Assembly: GCA_934215545.1 (NCBI GenBank)
Contig: CAKQAD010000005.1
Coordinates: 1-64,000 of the forward strand
Reading direction: 5' to 3'
Origin: an uncultured Prevotella sp.
Lineage (GTDB): Bacteria > Bacteroidota > Bacteroidia > Bacteroidales > Bacteroidaceae
DNA: 64,000 bases
Translations under genes and position numbers: made by a program
The notes under the pieces: model-generated
The model's input: only the letters and a program-made list of their open reading frames with translations
Told to the model about the DNA's origin: nothing
Databases searched by the model: none
Part shown: one piece after another, positions 6,769 through 15,608 of the stretch
Layout of the letters: every line of letters begins with the position of its first letter
How positions within the stretch are numbered: the stretch's first letter is position 1

Positions 6769-8544
6769 TTATTCGTGGTTGCGCTCGATATATGCAATCA
6801 CGTCGCCCTTCTGCACTTTTGATCCGCGCTTGGCGTTTACCTCAACGAGTTTGCCACCGAGAGCTGCTGGCACGGTAACGATTTCGCCCCAAGGAGCTTG
6901 GATGTAGCAGAGCACGTCGCCCTCGTTGTATTCCTTTCCGATGTAAGGTTCAACGGTAGGAGCACATTCGCCCTCGCCAGAGAATTCCCAATAAATTTCT
7001 CCCTTTACTGGTGCTACGATGGCATCTGCCTTGGCGTGCTTGTAGGCGCTGAGCTGCTCAGGAGTGAGGTTGGCACCGAGCTTGGCATCCTTTAGCTTCT
7101 GAAGGTCGGCAAGGAAGTTCTTCTTAGCCTGTCCGCTCTTGTAGTTGCGATACTGCTCAGGGTGCATTGCGAGCTCCCACAGCTCCTCGTCGTCCTGACC
7201 ATAGTCCCATCCGTTCTCGTCCATCTCCTTGCGGAAGTCGTCGAGAGCATTGGTAAGCAGTGTGTGGGCGTCGACGTCGGTGAATTCGCGTCCCTGCTTT
7301 TCGGCAAGCTGCACCAGTTCTGGATCGATGGTTCCTGGAATCTTGCCCGACTTGCCAAGAATCATGCCCCACATAGAGTCGTCCATCATCACGAAGCGGC
7401 CCTTGCCCTGCTCGATGGTGAGGAGGTTCATCAAGGCAATGTTCTTTACATATTGTGAGAATGGTGTAACGAGTGGTGGATAGCCCACGCGTGGCCATAC
7501 ATATTCCACCTCGTCGAAGAGCTTAATGAGCAGATCGTCCATGGAGAGTTCCTCGCAGCCATTCTTCTTTCTTACGTTGTTGATGGTGGTGCGCATGCCG
7601 CCGAGATCAGCCATCATAGAGCCCATCATGCCACCTGGCAGTCCGCATCCGAGCAGCAGCGAGCTCATAATCTTGTTGCCAGGGTTGATGAAGTAGCCCA
7701 GCCACTCATCGATGAATTCCTGGGTGAGTGCGCGTGCCTTCATGTAGGCGCTCATGTTGATTTCGGGCACGTCGAAGCCCTCGTTCTTGAGCATGCTAAG
7801 CACTGAGATGATGTCTGGATGCACCTTGCCCCATGACAGTGGCTCCATAGCTGTGTCGATGATGTCGGCACCATTCTGGCACACTTCGAGGATTGATGCC
7901 ATAGAGAGTCCTGGGCCTGAGTGTCCGTGATACTGGATGATGATTTCGGGATATTTGTCCTTGATCATCTTTGTGAGCTTGCCGAGGAATGCTGGCTGTC
8001 CGATGCCTGCCATATCCTTGAGGCAGATTTCTTCGGCGCCGGCTTCGATCAGTTGGTCGGCAATGTTCATGTAATATTCCAGTGTGTGTACTGGTGAGTT
8101 GGTGATGCATAGAGCGCACTGTGGTGTCATGCCACCCTCTTTAGCCCACTTGATGCTTGGAATGATGTTGCGCACATCGTTCAGTCCGTCGAAGATACGT
8201 GTGATGTTGGTGCCCTGCTTTGCCTTTACCTTATACATGAGTGCTCTCACATCGTCGGGCACAGGATACATGCGCAGAGCGTTGAGTCCGCGGTCGAGCA
8301 TGTGTGTTTTGATGCCTGCTTCGTTGAAAGGTTTACAGAATGCGCGTACGGCTTCGTTAGGATTTTCGCCAGCGAGCAGGTTTACTTGCTCGAAAGCACC
8401 ACCGTTGGTCTCCACACGAGAGAAGCATCCCATGTCGATGATTACGGGAGCAATGCGCTCCAACTGGTCTTTGCGTGGCTGGAACTTGCCTGACGACTGC
8501 CACATATCTCGATAAACGAGACTGAATTGGATTCTCTTTTTCAT
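6769..8544 (-). CDS. Carboxyltransferase-type decarboxylase subunit (OadA/PycB-like) lacking the biotin lysine
   Basis: The 591-residue protein has the HMGL-like carboxyltransferase TIM barrel of oxaloacetate decarboxylase alpha and pyruvate carboxylase B. D13 lies in YRDMWQSSG, K176 (the usual carbamylated lysine) in EICLKDMAGIG, and H206/H208 in QYHGHSG. The conserved middle domain follows to about 470. The C-terminal 75 residues form a biotinyl/lipoyl-like domain (GDVLCYI at 542-548), but where the family has EAMKM this protein reads QAPWGE (549-554), so no biotinylatable lysine is present. It could work with a separate biotin carrier, or the domain may be structural only. No carrier or membrane beta subunit is adjacent. 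TAATTTTG at 8630-8637 may be its -7 element. Confidence 0.8.
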   Translation of the reverse strand: MKKRIQFSLVYRDMWQSSGKFQPRKDQLERIAPVIIDMGCFSRVETNGGAFEQVNLLAGENPNEAVRAFCKPFNEAGIKTHMLDRGLNALRMYPVPDDVRALMYKVKAKQGTNITRIFDGLNDVRNIIPSIKWAKEGGMTPQCALCITNSPVHTLEYYMNIADQLIEAGAEEICLKDMAGIGQPAFLGKLTKMIKDKYPEIIIQYHGHSGPGLSMASILEVCQNGADIIDTAMEPLSWGKVHPDIISVLSMLKNEGFDVPEINMSAYMKARALTQEFIDEWLGYFINPGNKIMSSLLLGCGLPGGMMGSMMADLGGMRTTINNVRKKNGCEELSMDDLLIKLFDEVEYVWPRVGYPPLVTPFSQYVKNIALMNLLTIEQGKGRFVMMDDSMWGMILGKSGKIPGTIDPELVQLAEKQGREFTDVDAHTLLTNALDDFRKEMDENGWDYGQDDEELWELAMHPEQYRNYKSGQAKKNFLADLQKLKDAKLGANLTPEQLSAYKHAKADAIVAPVKGEIYWEFSGEGECAPTVEPYIGKEYNEGDVLCYIQAPWGEIVTVPAALGGKLVEVNAKRGSKVQKGDVIAYIERNHE

Positions 8545-8697
8545 CTCTATTCTTTGTTGTTATAGATTTCTTTGATGTGTTTTGACGGCGTGTATGTACA
8601 TTATTGTAGACATGCCTTCTTTAAATTTGCAAAATTAGAGAAAAAAAATCAATTTTGGCTATTCTATGCGTACAATTTAGTAATTGTTGACTTTAAA

Positions 8698-8739
8698 CCT
8701 CCTATCAGACCATTGGAATTATGATGGTTTGATAGGAGG
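8698..8739. terminator. 16-bp inverted repeat between queF and the decarboxylase gene
   Basis: CCTCCTATCAGACCAT (8698-8713) is repeated in inverted form at 8724-8739 with one mismatch and a 10-nt loop. On the minus strand it follows queF by about 75 bp and is trailed by TTTAAAG, a weak T run. It may end the queF transcript or act as a processing or regulatory hairpin. Confidence 0.5.
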
Positions 8740-8814
8740 TCGTCTGGAGAAAGGGGGCTTTGACAATTCTCCGTATTTGTCTTCAAAATATATAGGAAAA
8801 TGAGGCTGTGCTGT

Positions 8815-9288
8815 TTACATGTCGTGTTTGGCAAAGCGCTCTTCAGCTAGCTTTTCGAACTTAGTGCCTGGCTTGCCATAGTTGGCGTATGGCCAGATGC
8901 TAATGCCTCCACGTGGAGTAAAGAGACCGGTCACCTCGATGTATTTAGGGTCCATCAGCTTAATGAGGTCCTTCATGATAATGTTTACACAGTCCTCATG
9001 GAAGTCGCCATGGTTTCTGAAGCTAAATAGGTATAGCTTCAGGCTTTTGCTCTCTACCATTCTCTCACCTGGCACATAGGCAATGCGTATCTCTGCAAAG
9101 TCGGGCTGTCCGGTGATGGGGCATAGCGAGGTGAATTCGGGGCAATTAAAGCGCACCCAATAGTCGTTGCCAGGGTGCTTGTTGACGAATGTTTCGAGCA
9201 CTTCGGGAGCGTAGTCGTCGCGATATTTTGTCTTAGCGCCAAGAGCCTGCAGGCCCTCGTCGTGTCTGTTTTCTGGATTTGTTGCCAT
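8815..9288 (-). CDS. queF: NADPH-dependent 7-cyano-7-deazaguanine reductase QueF
   Basis: QueF reduces preQ0 to preQ1 in queuosine biosynthesis. The 157-residue length fits the short unimodular class. The nucleophile C56 lies in [13 protein letters not shown] with D63 nearby. The QueF signature ESKSLKLY spans 79-86 and H97-E98 lies in GDFHEDC. The gene follows a queuosine-precursor transporter by 24 bp on the same strand, so a preQ1 riboswitch in front of the transporter would control both. Tgt, which consumes preQ1, is at 60110-61237. Confidence 0.95.
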   Translation of the reverse strand: MATNPENRHDEGLQALGAKTKYRDDYAPEVLETFVNKHPGNDYWVRFNCPEFTSLCPITGQPDFAEIRIAYVPGERMVESKSLKLYLFSFRNHGDFHEDCVNIIMKDLIKLMDPKYIEVTGLFTPRGGISIWPYANYGKPGTKFEKLAEERFAKHDM

Positions 9289-9312
9289 GATGTATGATTG
9301 TATGTTGTTGTT

Positions 9313-10002
9313 TTAAATGTTGAATATTCTCCAAACGTTATAGCTGATATCGTTGTCGTAGGTGTCTTCGCCCTCAATGCGTTTTGTGGCTTTGACCACT
9401 CGGATGGTGAGTGGCAGCACAATGATTTCGTAGAGAGTCTTCAGCACCACCTGTGACACTATGAGAATTGGCAGCTCGCTCATAGGCACCACGCCTCCCA
9501 ATGCCAGTGGGAAGAAGATGATGGAGTCGGCTGTCTCTCCATAGACGGTGCTCATGATGGCGCGTGCCGAGAAGTTTTTGCCGTCCGACGACACCTTCAT
9601 CTTGCTCATTACATAGGCGTTGACAAACGAGCCAACCAGGAATGCTGCAAACGATGCCATGGCAATGCGTGGCGCCAGTCCGAACACGGCATGGAAGCCC
9701 TCTTCATTGTGCCAATAAGGAGCTGCCGGTAGGGCATCGCACAATGCTCCGAAAGCCACAAACAGGAAGTTCATGGCAAAGCCAAGCCATATAAGCAGGC
9801 GTGTCTTGCGATAGCCCCACACTTCGCACACACAATCGTTGATGATGTAAGAGATTGGAAACACAATAAGACCGCCAGTGACGCTGAGCGGACCTAATGA
9901 AATTTGCTTTGTTTCGAGCACGTTTGCCGTAATAAGACAAACGCAGAAAAGTGTGCTGAAAAGCAAAAACAACACACTAACTTGTTTGTTTTTTGTCTGC
10001 AT
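9313..10002 (-). CDS. yhhQ: Queuosine-precursor transporter, YhhQ/VUT family
   Basis: The chosen start gives 229 residues beginning MQTKNKQVSVL. Upstream in-frame codons would run through the riboswitch and are not used. The protein has about six hydrophobic helices and the family pattern SVTGGLIVFPISYIINDC (polar residues inside the membrane) followed by EVWGYRK. YhhQ proteins take up preQ0 or preQ1 for queuosine synthesis. The pairing with queF 24 bp downstream and a preQ1-I-like element directly before the start codon support this assignment strongly. Confidence 0.9.
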   Translation of the reverse strand: MQTKNKQVSVLFLLFSTLFCVCLITANVLETKQISLGPLSVTGGLIVFPISYIINDCVCEVWGYRKTRLLIWLGFAMNFLFVAFGALCDALPAAPYWHNEEGFHAVFGLAPRIAMASFAAFLVGSFVNAYVMSKMKVSSDGKNFSARAIMSTVYGETADSIIFFPLALGGVVPMSELPILIVSQVVLKTLYEIIVLPLTIRVVKATKRIEGEDTYDNDISYNVWRIFNI

Positions 10003-10004
10003 AA

Positions 10005-10036
10005 TCTTGTTTTTTAAGAGGTTTACCAAGCACTCT
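10005..10036 (-). promoter_or_regulatory. Probable preQ1-I riboswitch
   Basis: Read on the minus strand: AGAG (10036-10033) pairs with CTCT (10020-10017) as P1, closing a 12-nt loop TGCTTGGTAAAC. The tail TAAAAAACAAGA follows. CTTG in the loop (10030-10027) pairs with CAAG in the tail (10009-10006) to make the H-type pseudoknot. The C just before the closing strand occupies the place of the ligand-reading cytosine, and the A-rich tail is a hallmark of the class. The element ends 3 nt before the start codon of the transporter, which favours translational control. Folding was done by hand. Confidence 0.65.
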
Positions 10037-10047
10037 GTTAATAAATT

Positions 10048-10066
10048 CTGCCACCCTTTGTGGCAG
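10048..10066. other. Small hairpin upstream of the riboswitch
   Basis: CTGCCAC and GTGGCAG form a perfect 7-bp stem with a 5-nt loop. On the plus strand a T-rich tract follows, like a terminator, but no gene reads into it from that side. On the minus strand it would sit in the 5' leader, before the riboswitch. Confidence 0.4.
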
Positions 10067-10086
10067 GCTTTTTGTTTTTTGGGGTG

Positions 10087-10118
10087 CAAAGTTACGCATT
10101 TTTATTGACATGCGCCAA
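10087..10118 (-). promoter_or_regulatory. Promoter of the queuosine transporter operon
   Basis: TAACTTTG (10087-10094, minus strand) and TTG (10116-10118) are 21 bp apart. Transcription would start near 10080 and include the hairpin and the riboswitch. Confidence 0.55.
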
Positions 10119-10216
10119 TAAATGCCATTGTAAAATACAATAATAGGCAGATTGATGCCGTGGCATGAGGTTTTTGTTTTTTTATAAAAATCACAAGATT
10201 TTATGCCACATATAAT

Positions 10217-10247
10217 TTGTAAGGATAATTTAAAATAGGTATTTTTG
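10217..10247 (+). promoter_or_regulatory. Promoter of the thioredoxin-fold lipoprotein gene
   Basis: TTG (10217-10219) and TATTTTTG (10240-10247) are 20 bp apart, a match to both Bacteroidota promoter elements. The start codon lies 40 bp downstream. Confidence 0.6.
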
Positions 10248-10287
10248 CAGAATTAAAATTCACATTATTAATATATATACGCAACGT

Positions 10288-11397
10288 ATGAATAAGTTAT
10301 TATCAACTATTGCCATCTCTGTGATGGCACTGTCGGCCTGCGCACAGCAGCCGCAAACCACAGAATATAATGTAGAAGGCACATGCCCTGAAGGCGTTGC
10401 CAAAGTGTATGTAATAGAAGTGGGTAGTCGTGGGGTTAATGCTATCGATAGCACCAATGTCAGTGCCGGCTCCTTTGCCTTCAAAGGCAATGCCAGCACC
10501 AATGCCTTGCTCGGACTCACCACTACTAAGAACGATTATCGTGCCTTCTTCAATGATGGCACGCCTATAAAGGCCAACCTGACCACTAATGTAATTACTG
10601 GCTCGGAGCTTAATACAAAACTTAATGCCTACGACCGCGAGATAGACGCCCTCAATGCAGACATGATGGAACTCTATCAGCAGTTTGCCAAGGCACAGCA
10701 GATTGGTGCCAGTCAGCAGCAACTCATGCAGCTGCAGGCTGAGCTGATGCCTAAGTTTGAGGCAGCAGAGGGCAAGCTCAACAGTCGTTGCATGCAGATA
10801 ATCAATGACAATGCCGACAACCTCATTCCAGCGGCTTTCATCGGAAGCGTGGCAGGCAACCTCGACTATGTTGCCCTGAAGAAATTGCTCGACCCCAGCC
10901 ATGTGTATGCCACACATCCTGCCCTTGAAGGCGTGCGCCAATATGCTGAAATGCTTGCCAAGAAGGCAGGTAGCGTGGGCAAGAAGTTTATCGACATAAC
11001 CGAGATCGACCCCGAAGGCAATGCACACAGCCTTTCAGAATATTGCGGCAAGGGCAACTATGTGCTCATCGACTTTTGGGCTTCATGGTGTGGCCCATGT
11101 CGTGCAGAGATGCCAAATGTAAAGGCTGCCTACGATAAATATCACGAAAAGGGATTCAATGTAGTTGGACTCTCCTTCGACAGCCGCCTCGAGAGCTGGC
11201 AAAAAGCTATTGCCGACATGCAACTGAACTGGGTGCACCTCTCTGACTTGAAGGGATGGAAGTCGCTTGCCGGACAAACCTATGGCATCAACTCTATACC
11301 TGCCAGCTTGCTGGTTGACCCCAATGGCACCATCGTGGCTGTCGACTTGCGGGGCGCTGAGCTCGGAGCAAAGCTCAAGGAAATCTACGGATTCTAA
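10288..11397 (+). CDS. TlpA-like thiol-disulfide oxidoreductase, lipoprotein with DUF4369-like N-terminus
   Basis: The 369-residue protein begins with a lipoprotein signal (lipobox LSAC, C18). Residues 25-110 resemble the small beta domain (DUF4369) common in Bacteroidota TlpA-like proteins. A helical, Gln-rich stretch spans about 125-170. From about 230 there is a thioredoxin/AhpC-TSA fold with the redox motif W267-CGPC and the later IPAS cis-proline segment (NSIPASLLVDPNG). It is expected to be periplasmic and to reduce or exchange disulfides, possibly in cytochrome maturation or protein folding. It stands alone with its own promoter. Confidence 0.85.
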   Translation: MNKLLSTIAISVMALSACAQQPQTTEYNVEGTCPEGVAKVYVIEVGSRGVNAIDSTNVSAGSFAFKGNASTNALLGLTTTKNDYRAFFNDGTPIKANLTTNVITGSELNTKLNAYDREIDALNADMMELYQQFAKAQQIGASQQQLMQLQAELMPKFEAAEGKLNSRCMQIINDNADNLIPAAFIGSVAGNLDYVALKKLLDPSHVYATHPALEGVRQYAEMLAKKAGSVGKKFIDITEIDPEGNAHSLSEYCGKGNYVLIDFWASWCGPCRAEMPNVKAAYDKYHEKGFNVVGLSFDSRLESWQKAIADMQLNWVHLSDLKGWKSLAGQTYGINSIPASLLVDPNGTIVAVDLRGAELGAKLKEIYGF

Positions 11398-11682
11398 CAT
11401 TCAAAAAGCGCCTACATTGCAACACTCGTATCATAATGTAGCACTTATGTTATAAAATATGGTGCAGCACCTGCTAAATTAGCTGCATTGGCGCATAATA
11501 GCAGAGCGCGCGGATTGCCGATGCCGTGTAGGCGGAGCCATCCGGGCGCTTTGGTGCATATAATCAGACATAACCTTTTAGCCCAAATTCGGTCTGACGA
11601 GCGATAGGGGATAGAGGTAGTAGAAGCGTTGGACGAAAGCCAACCATTAAACCGAAATCGGTTAAATAAAAAAAGACTTTTT

Positions 11683-13038
11683 ATGGATAACAGCAAGCAA
11701 GCTACTCTTGAGCTTGGCACAAAACCCGTGGGCAAGCTGCTCATGCAATATGCCTTGCCCGCTATTGCTGCCATGACGGCAGCATCGCTCTACAATATGA
11801 CTGACAGCATATTCATAGGTCAGGGCTGTGGAGCATTGGCAATAAGCGGACTGGCGGTGACCTTTCCGCTGCAAAACCTTGGAGCCGCATTCGGCGCAGG
11901 TGTGGGCGTGGGCGCCTCTACTTGCATATCGGTGAAGCTCGGACAGAAAGACTATTCCACTGCAGAACGTGTGTTTGGCAATGCCGTGACACTGAACCTC
12001 ATTATCGGACTGGCATTCAGCGTTGTGTCGCTGATATTTCTGAACCCAATACTCCGATTCTTCGGAGCCAGCGACGACACACTGCCTTATGCCCGTGAAT
12101 ATATGGTAGTGACGCTGTTGGGCAATGTCATCTCGCACATGTTCTTTGGCATGAATGCCATATTGCGTGCTGCCAGCAAGCCACGCAGCGCAATGATGGC
12201 ATCGATAATGACTGTGGCGCTCAATGCCATACTGTCGCCAATATTCATTTGGCCGCTACACATGGGCATCAGAGGAGCTGCACTTGCCACCATCATAGCC
12301 CAGGCTGTGGTGCTTATGTGGCAGTTGCGCATATTCAGTAATCCCAGTTGCATTGTGCACTTCAAGCATGGCATATATCGACTTGAGGCACGCATAGTGA
12401 AGAACATCATTGCCATTGGCATGTCGCCATTTGCCATGAATGTGTGTTCGTGCATAGTGGTGGTGTTCATCAACAACGCTCTGACATACCATGGAGGCGA
12501 CATGGCTGTGGGAGCCTATGGCATAACCAACAAGATTGCCTTCATCTTCATAATGATAAATATGGGCATGAACCAAGGCATGTTCCCCATAGCAGGCTAC
12601 AACTACGGAGCACGCAACTACGACCGCATGCTCATCGCACTGAAATATACCGCTGTGGTGGCTGTGGCTATAGCCACTGTGGGTTTTGTGATATCGCAGA
12701 CGCTGCCTTATGAGTGTGCACGACTGTTCACCACCGACCCCACGCTGATCGATATGGCAGAGCATGCCATAAAGATGAATATGCTGGCATTTCCATTGGT
12801 GGGCATGCAGATGGTGTGCACCGGATTCTTCCAAAGCATAGGCAAGGCAAAGGTGAGCATGCTGCTGTCGCTGTCGAGACAGTTGCTCTTCTTCCTTCCG
12901 CTGCTGGTGGTGCTGCCACCATTCCTGCAAGTGGATGGCGTGTGGCTCTCGCAACCTATCAGCGATGCTGTGTCGTTTGTGGTGGCACTGACGATATTGA
13001 TTAGATACATAAGGCGTCTTAAAACGCAACAAGCTTAA
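11683..13038 (+). CDS. MATE-family multidrug/sodium efflux transporter
   Basis: The start at 11683 (MDNSKQATLELG) is preferred; an in-frame ATG at 11629 would add 18 residues of unusual Arg/Asn-rich sequence. The 451-residue protein has about twelve hydrophobic helices in two halves. Family marks include the N-terminal LGTKPVGKLLMQYALPAI and MTDSIFIGQ, and GAYGITNKIAFIFIMINMGMNQG at the start of the second half. MATE proteins export cationic compounds in exchange for sodium or protons. The substrate is unknown. The 285 bp before it hold a small AACCG/CGGTT hairpin (11649-11662) and no clear promoter. Confidence 0.9.
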   Translation: MDNSKQATLELGTKPVGKLLMQYALPAIAAMTAASLYNMTDSIFIGQGCGALAISGLAVTFPLQNLGAAFGAGVGVGASTCISVKLGQKDYSTAERVFGNAVTLNLIIGLAFSVVSLIFLNPILRFFGASDDTLPYAREYMVVTLLGNVISHMFFGMNAILRAASKPRSAMMASIMTVALNAILSPIFIWPLHMGIRGAALATIIAQAVVLMWQLRIFSNPSCIVHFKHGIYRLEARIVKNIIAIGMSPFAMNVCSCIVVVFINNALTYHGGDMAVGAYGITNKIAFIFIMINMGMNQGMFPIAGYNYGARNYDRMLIALKYTAVVAVAIATVGFVISQTLPYECARLFTTDPTLIDMAEHAIKMNMLAFPLVGMQMVCTGFFQSIGKAKVSMLLSLSRQLLFFLPLLVVLPPFLQVDGVWLSQPISDAVSFVVALTILIRYIRRLKTQQA

Positions 13039-13039
13039 T

Positions 13040-13111
13040 GGAGATACAATATACATTATAATATAAAATAATGGAGATACAATATACATATATAATATAT
13101 ATAGTATCTCC
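13040..13111. repeat. Repeated and inverted GGAGATAC sites in an AT-rich spacer
   Basis: GGAGATAC occurs twice in direct orientation (13040-13047 and 13073-13080), each followed by AATATACAT, and once inverted (GTATCTCC, 13104-13111). The second and third copies form an 8-bp stem around a 23-nt TA-only loop. The spacer separates the MATE gene from the kinase-like gene. Confidence 0.6.
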
Positions 13112-13144
13112 CATACACCTGAATAATATAAAAAGCTAACGATT

Positions 13145-13768
13145 ATGAATAACTCAGACAACAAAATAATCTGCGTGGGCCGACAGCTCGGCAGTGGCGG
13201 ACGCATCATTGCCCAACGCCTTGCCGAAGAGTTCGGCTGCAAGTTTTACGACCGCGAAGTGCTCAACCTCGCTGCTCAGGAGAGCGGTTTCTGTGAGGAG
13301 TTTTTTGAGAAGAACGATGAGCGTAAGGGATTCTTCAATCAGATATTCCACATGCATGTGCCGTTTATCTCCGATAGCTCGTTCTACGACAATGGGCTAT
13401 CGCAAGAAAACCTATTCCGCCTGCAGAGCGATGCCATCCGCAAGGCAGCCGACCGCTCGTCGTGTGTGTTTGTGGGGCGCTGTGCCGACTATGTGCTGCG
13501 CGAGCATAAGAACATGGTGAGCATCTTCGTTACCGCCAACATCGACGAGCGCATTGCCAATGTGTGCAAGCGCAACAACTGCACCGCCGATGAGGCACAG
13601 AAGATAATAAGTTCGCAGGAAGACAGCCGCTCTAACTACTACAACTACTACACTGGCAAGACCTGGGGGGCCGCCGAGAGCTACGACTTGTGCGTGAACA
13701 CATCGCTGCTGGGTCTCGAAGCCACGCAGGAGTATATATCGCAATTCATACGAAAAGTGCTGAAATAA
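13145..13768 (+). CDS. Cytidylate-kinase-like P-loop protein
   Basis: The 207-residue protein belongs to the cytidylate kinase-like family (Cytidylate_kin2), distinct from canonical Cmk. It has a P-loop-like GRQLGSGGR near 13-21, then FYDREVLNLAAQESG, an SSCVFVGRCADYVLR segment near 105-119 typical of this group, and a C-terminal Tyr-rich stretch (SNYYNYYTGKTWG). Nucleoside monophosphate kinase activity is plausible but unproven for the family. It follows the MATE gene by about 106 bp. Confidence 0.8.
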   Translation: MNNSDNKIICVGRQLGSGGRIIAQRLAEEFGCKFYDREVLNLAAQESGFCEEFFEKNDERKGFFNQIFHMHVPFISDSSFYDNGLSQENLFRLQSDAIRKAADRSSCVFVGRCADYVLREHKNMVSIFVTANIDERIANVCKRNNCTADEAQKIISSQEDSRSNYYNYYTGKTWGAAESYDLCVNTSLLGLEATQEYISQFIRKVLK

Positions 13769-13850
13769 GCTAATAAAATTCTTAAAACCAATTCGGCATA
13801 ATGGCCGATTTTGGTTAGACAACAACCTAAAACAAAGCCTCTAAATTGTC

Positions 13851-15536
13851 ATGATGAACAAATCTGATATCTCTTTGGCTGCACTCTGTGTGTGTGCTGC
13901 TGTGGCGCAGGCGCAACAAAAGCAAGGAGCGCAGCGCCCTAACATCGTTTTCATAATGTGCGACGACCATGCCTATCAGTGCATCAGCGCTTATGGCAGT
14001 GCCTTGTCGAAGCTTGCACCAACACCTAATATCGACCGACTTGCACAACGAGGCATGCGGTTCGACCGCGCCTTTGTAGAAAATTCGCTGTCTACTCCAT
14101 CACGAGCATGCCTGATGACAGGCATGTATAGCCACCAAAACGGACAACGACAGCTGGGCGAGGGCATCGACGACAGCAAGACGTTCTTCACAGAGCTGCT
14201 GCAGCAGGCAGGCTATCAGACTGGTATTGTGGGCAAGTGGCATATGGGATGCGAGCCAAAGGGCTTCGACTACTATCATATCTACAACGACCAAGGGCAA
14301 TACTGGAACCCACAATATCGAGGCACCCAGACCGATAATAAATATGTTGTGGAGCAAGGCTATTCTACCGACCTCTCCACCGACCATGCCATAGAGTTCA
14401 TGGAGCATCGCGATCCATCGCGCCCCTTCTGCCTGATGCTTCACCATAAGGCACCGCACCGCAACTGGCAAGCCAATCTGAAGTATCTCGGCATGTATGA
14501 TAATGTGGAGTTTCCGCTGCCAGAGACATTCTACGACGATTATGCCACACGCGGTTCGGCGGTGCGCACACAGAAGATGTCGGTGACGAAGGATATGCGC
14601 TGGGAACAAGACTTTAAGGTGCCCGAAATGCTCGATCCTAACAACCCTGACAGCCAAGACTCGTACAATGCGCTCATGGGCGAGGTAAACCGCATGACAC
14701 CGGAGCAACGCTCGGCATGGGGGCGCTACTATATGCCACGCAACCGTCGACTGCTTGAGGCACACCTCACCGGGAAGGAACTCGACAACTGGAAATATCA
14801 AGCCTACATTCGCGACTATATGTCGGTGATACACAGCGTCGATGAGAGTGTGGGTAGGGTAATCGACTATCTCGACAGTCATGGACTTGCCGACAATACC
14901 ATTATAGTTTACACCTCCGATCAGGGATTCTATATGGGCGAACACGGATGGTTTGACAAACGATTTATGTACGAAGAGTCGCTACGCACACCACTCATCA
15001 TTGCCTATCCAAACCATATAAAGCCTGGCACACACACCACACGATTGGTGCAAAACATCGACTATGCTCCTACTTTCCTTGATTTGGCTGGCGTGAAGAA
15101 ACCAGCAAACATGCCAGGACGCTCGCTCATGCCAGTGTTTGAAAATGGCGATGCCGTGAAGAATTGGCGTAGCAGTATCTACTATCACTACTACGACTAT
15201 CCTACATATCACATGGTGCGAAAGCATGATGGCGTGCGCACAGAACGCTACAAGCTGATACACTTCTATGGTCGTGGCGGACTCGATGCAGTGCCCGAAA
15301 ACAAATATCAACGCATGGAGGGAACACGTGAACATGGCGTGCTGAAGTCGCTCGAGAGCATTGGCTATTTTGAGCCGAAAGATTCTACCGTTAACTATAG
15401 CGAACTCTACGACCTGCAAACCGACCCAAACGAGCTTAACAACCTCTATGGCAAGCCCGGCTACGAGAAAATTACCAAGCAGTTGCAGCGACAACTCGAT
15501 GCCTATCGCAAGAGTCTGGAGGTGGACGAGTTTTAA
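13851..15536 (+). CDS. Family S1 sulfatase, serine-type
   Basis: The 561-residue protein has a signal peptide (about 1-21, ending AQAQ) and an alkaline-phosphatase-like sulfatase fold. The metal-binding DD pair is at 38-39 (FIMCDDHAY). The maturation signature S81-T-P-S-R85 identifies a serine-type enzyme whose serine must be converted to formylglycine by an anaerobic sulfatase-maturating radical-SAM enzyme, not present in this window. TSDQGFYMGEHGWFDKR near 356-372 supplies further active-site residues. Proteins of this kind in gut Bacteroidota remove sulfate from mucin or glycosaminoglycan sugars. The overall pattern recalls N-acetylglucosamine-6-sulfatases, but specificity is a guess. Confidence 0.85.
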   Translation: MMNKSDISLAALCVCAAVAQAQQKQGAQRPNIVFIMCDDHAYQCISAYGSALSKLAPTPNIDRLAQRGMRFDRAFVENSLSTPSRACLMTGMYSHQNGQRQLGEGIDDSKTFFTELLQQAGYQTGIVGKWHMGCEPKGFDYYHIYNDQGQYWNPQYRGTQTDNKYVVEQGYSTDLSTDHAIEFMEHRDPSRPFCLMLHHKAPHRNWQANLKYLGMYDNVEFPLPETFYDDYATRGSAVRTQKMSVTKDMRWEQDFKVPEMLDPNNPDSQDSYNALMGEVNRMTPEQRSAWGRYYMPRNRRLLEAHLTGKELDNWKYQAYIRDYMSVIHSVDESVGRVIDYLDSHGLADNTIIVYTSDQGFYMGEHGWFDKRFMYEESLRTPLIIAYPNHIKPGTHTTRLVQNIDYAPTFLDLAGVKKPANMPGRSLMPVFENGDAVKNWRSSIYYHYYDYPTYHMVRKHDGVRTERYKLIHFYGRGGLDAVPENKYQRMEGTREHGVLKSLESIGYFEPKDSTVNYSELYDLQTDPNELNNLYGKPGYEKITKQLQRQLDAYRKSLEVDEF

Positions 15537-15563
15537 ACCGATTAGGGTTAAATAATGACTGAT

Positions 15564-15608
15564 AATGGCGAGCATAGCACACGATGTTTATGCTCGCCAT
15601 TTTTGTCA
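15564..15608 (+). terminator. Terminator after the sulfatase gene
   Basis: AATGGCGAGCATA and TATGCTCGCCATT form a 13-bp stem followed by TTTTG, about 28 bp after the sulfatase stop. Confidence 0.8.

Noticed and set aside
11445-11774. 109-codon open frame on the minus strand overlapping the start of the MATE gene
   Set aside because: It overlaps a well-supported gene and has no domain; its protein-like C-terminal half was not enough to call a gene.
13851-15536. Exact naming of the sulfatase as N-acetylglucosamine-6-sulfatase
   Set aside because: The S1 fold and Ser-type signature are clear, but substrate residues could not be assigned by eye.
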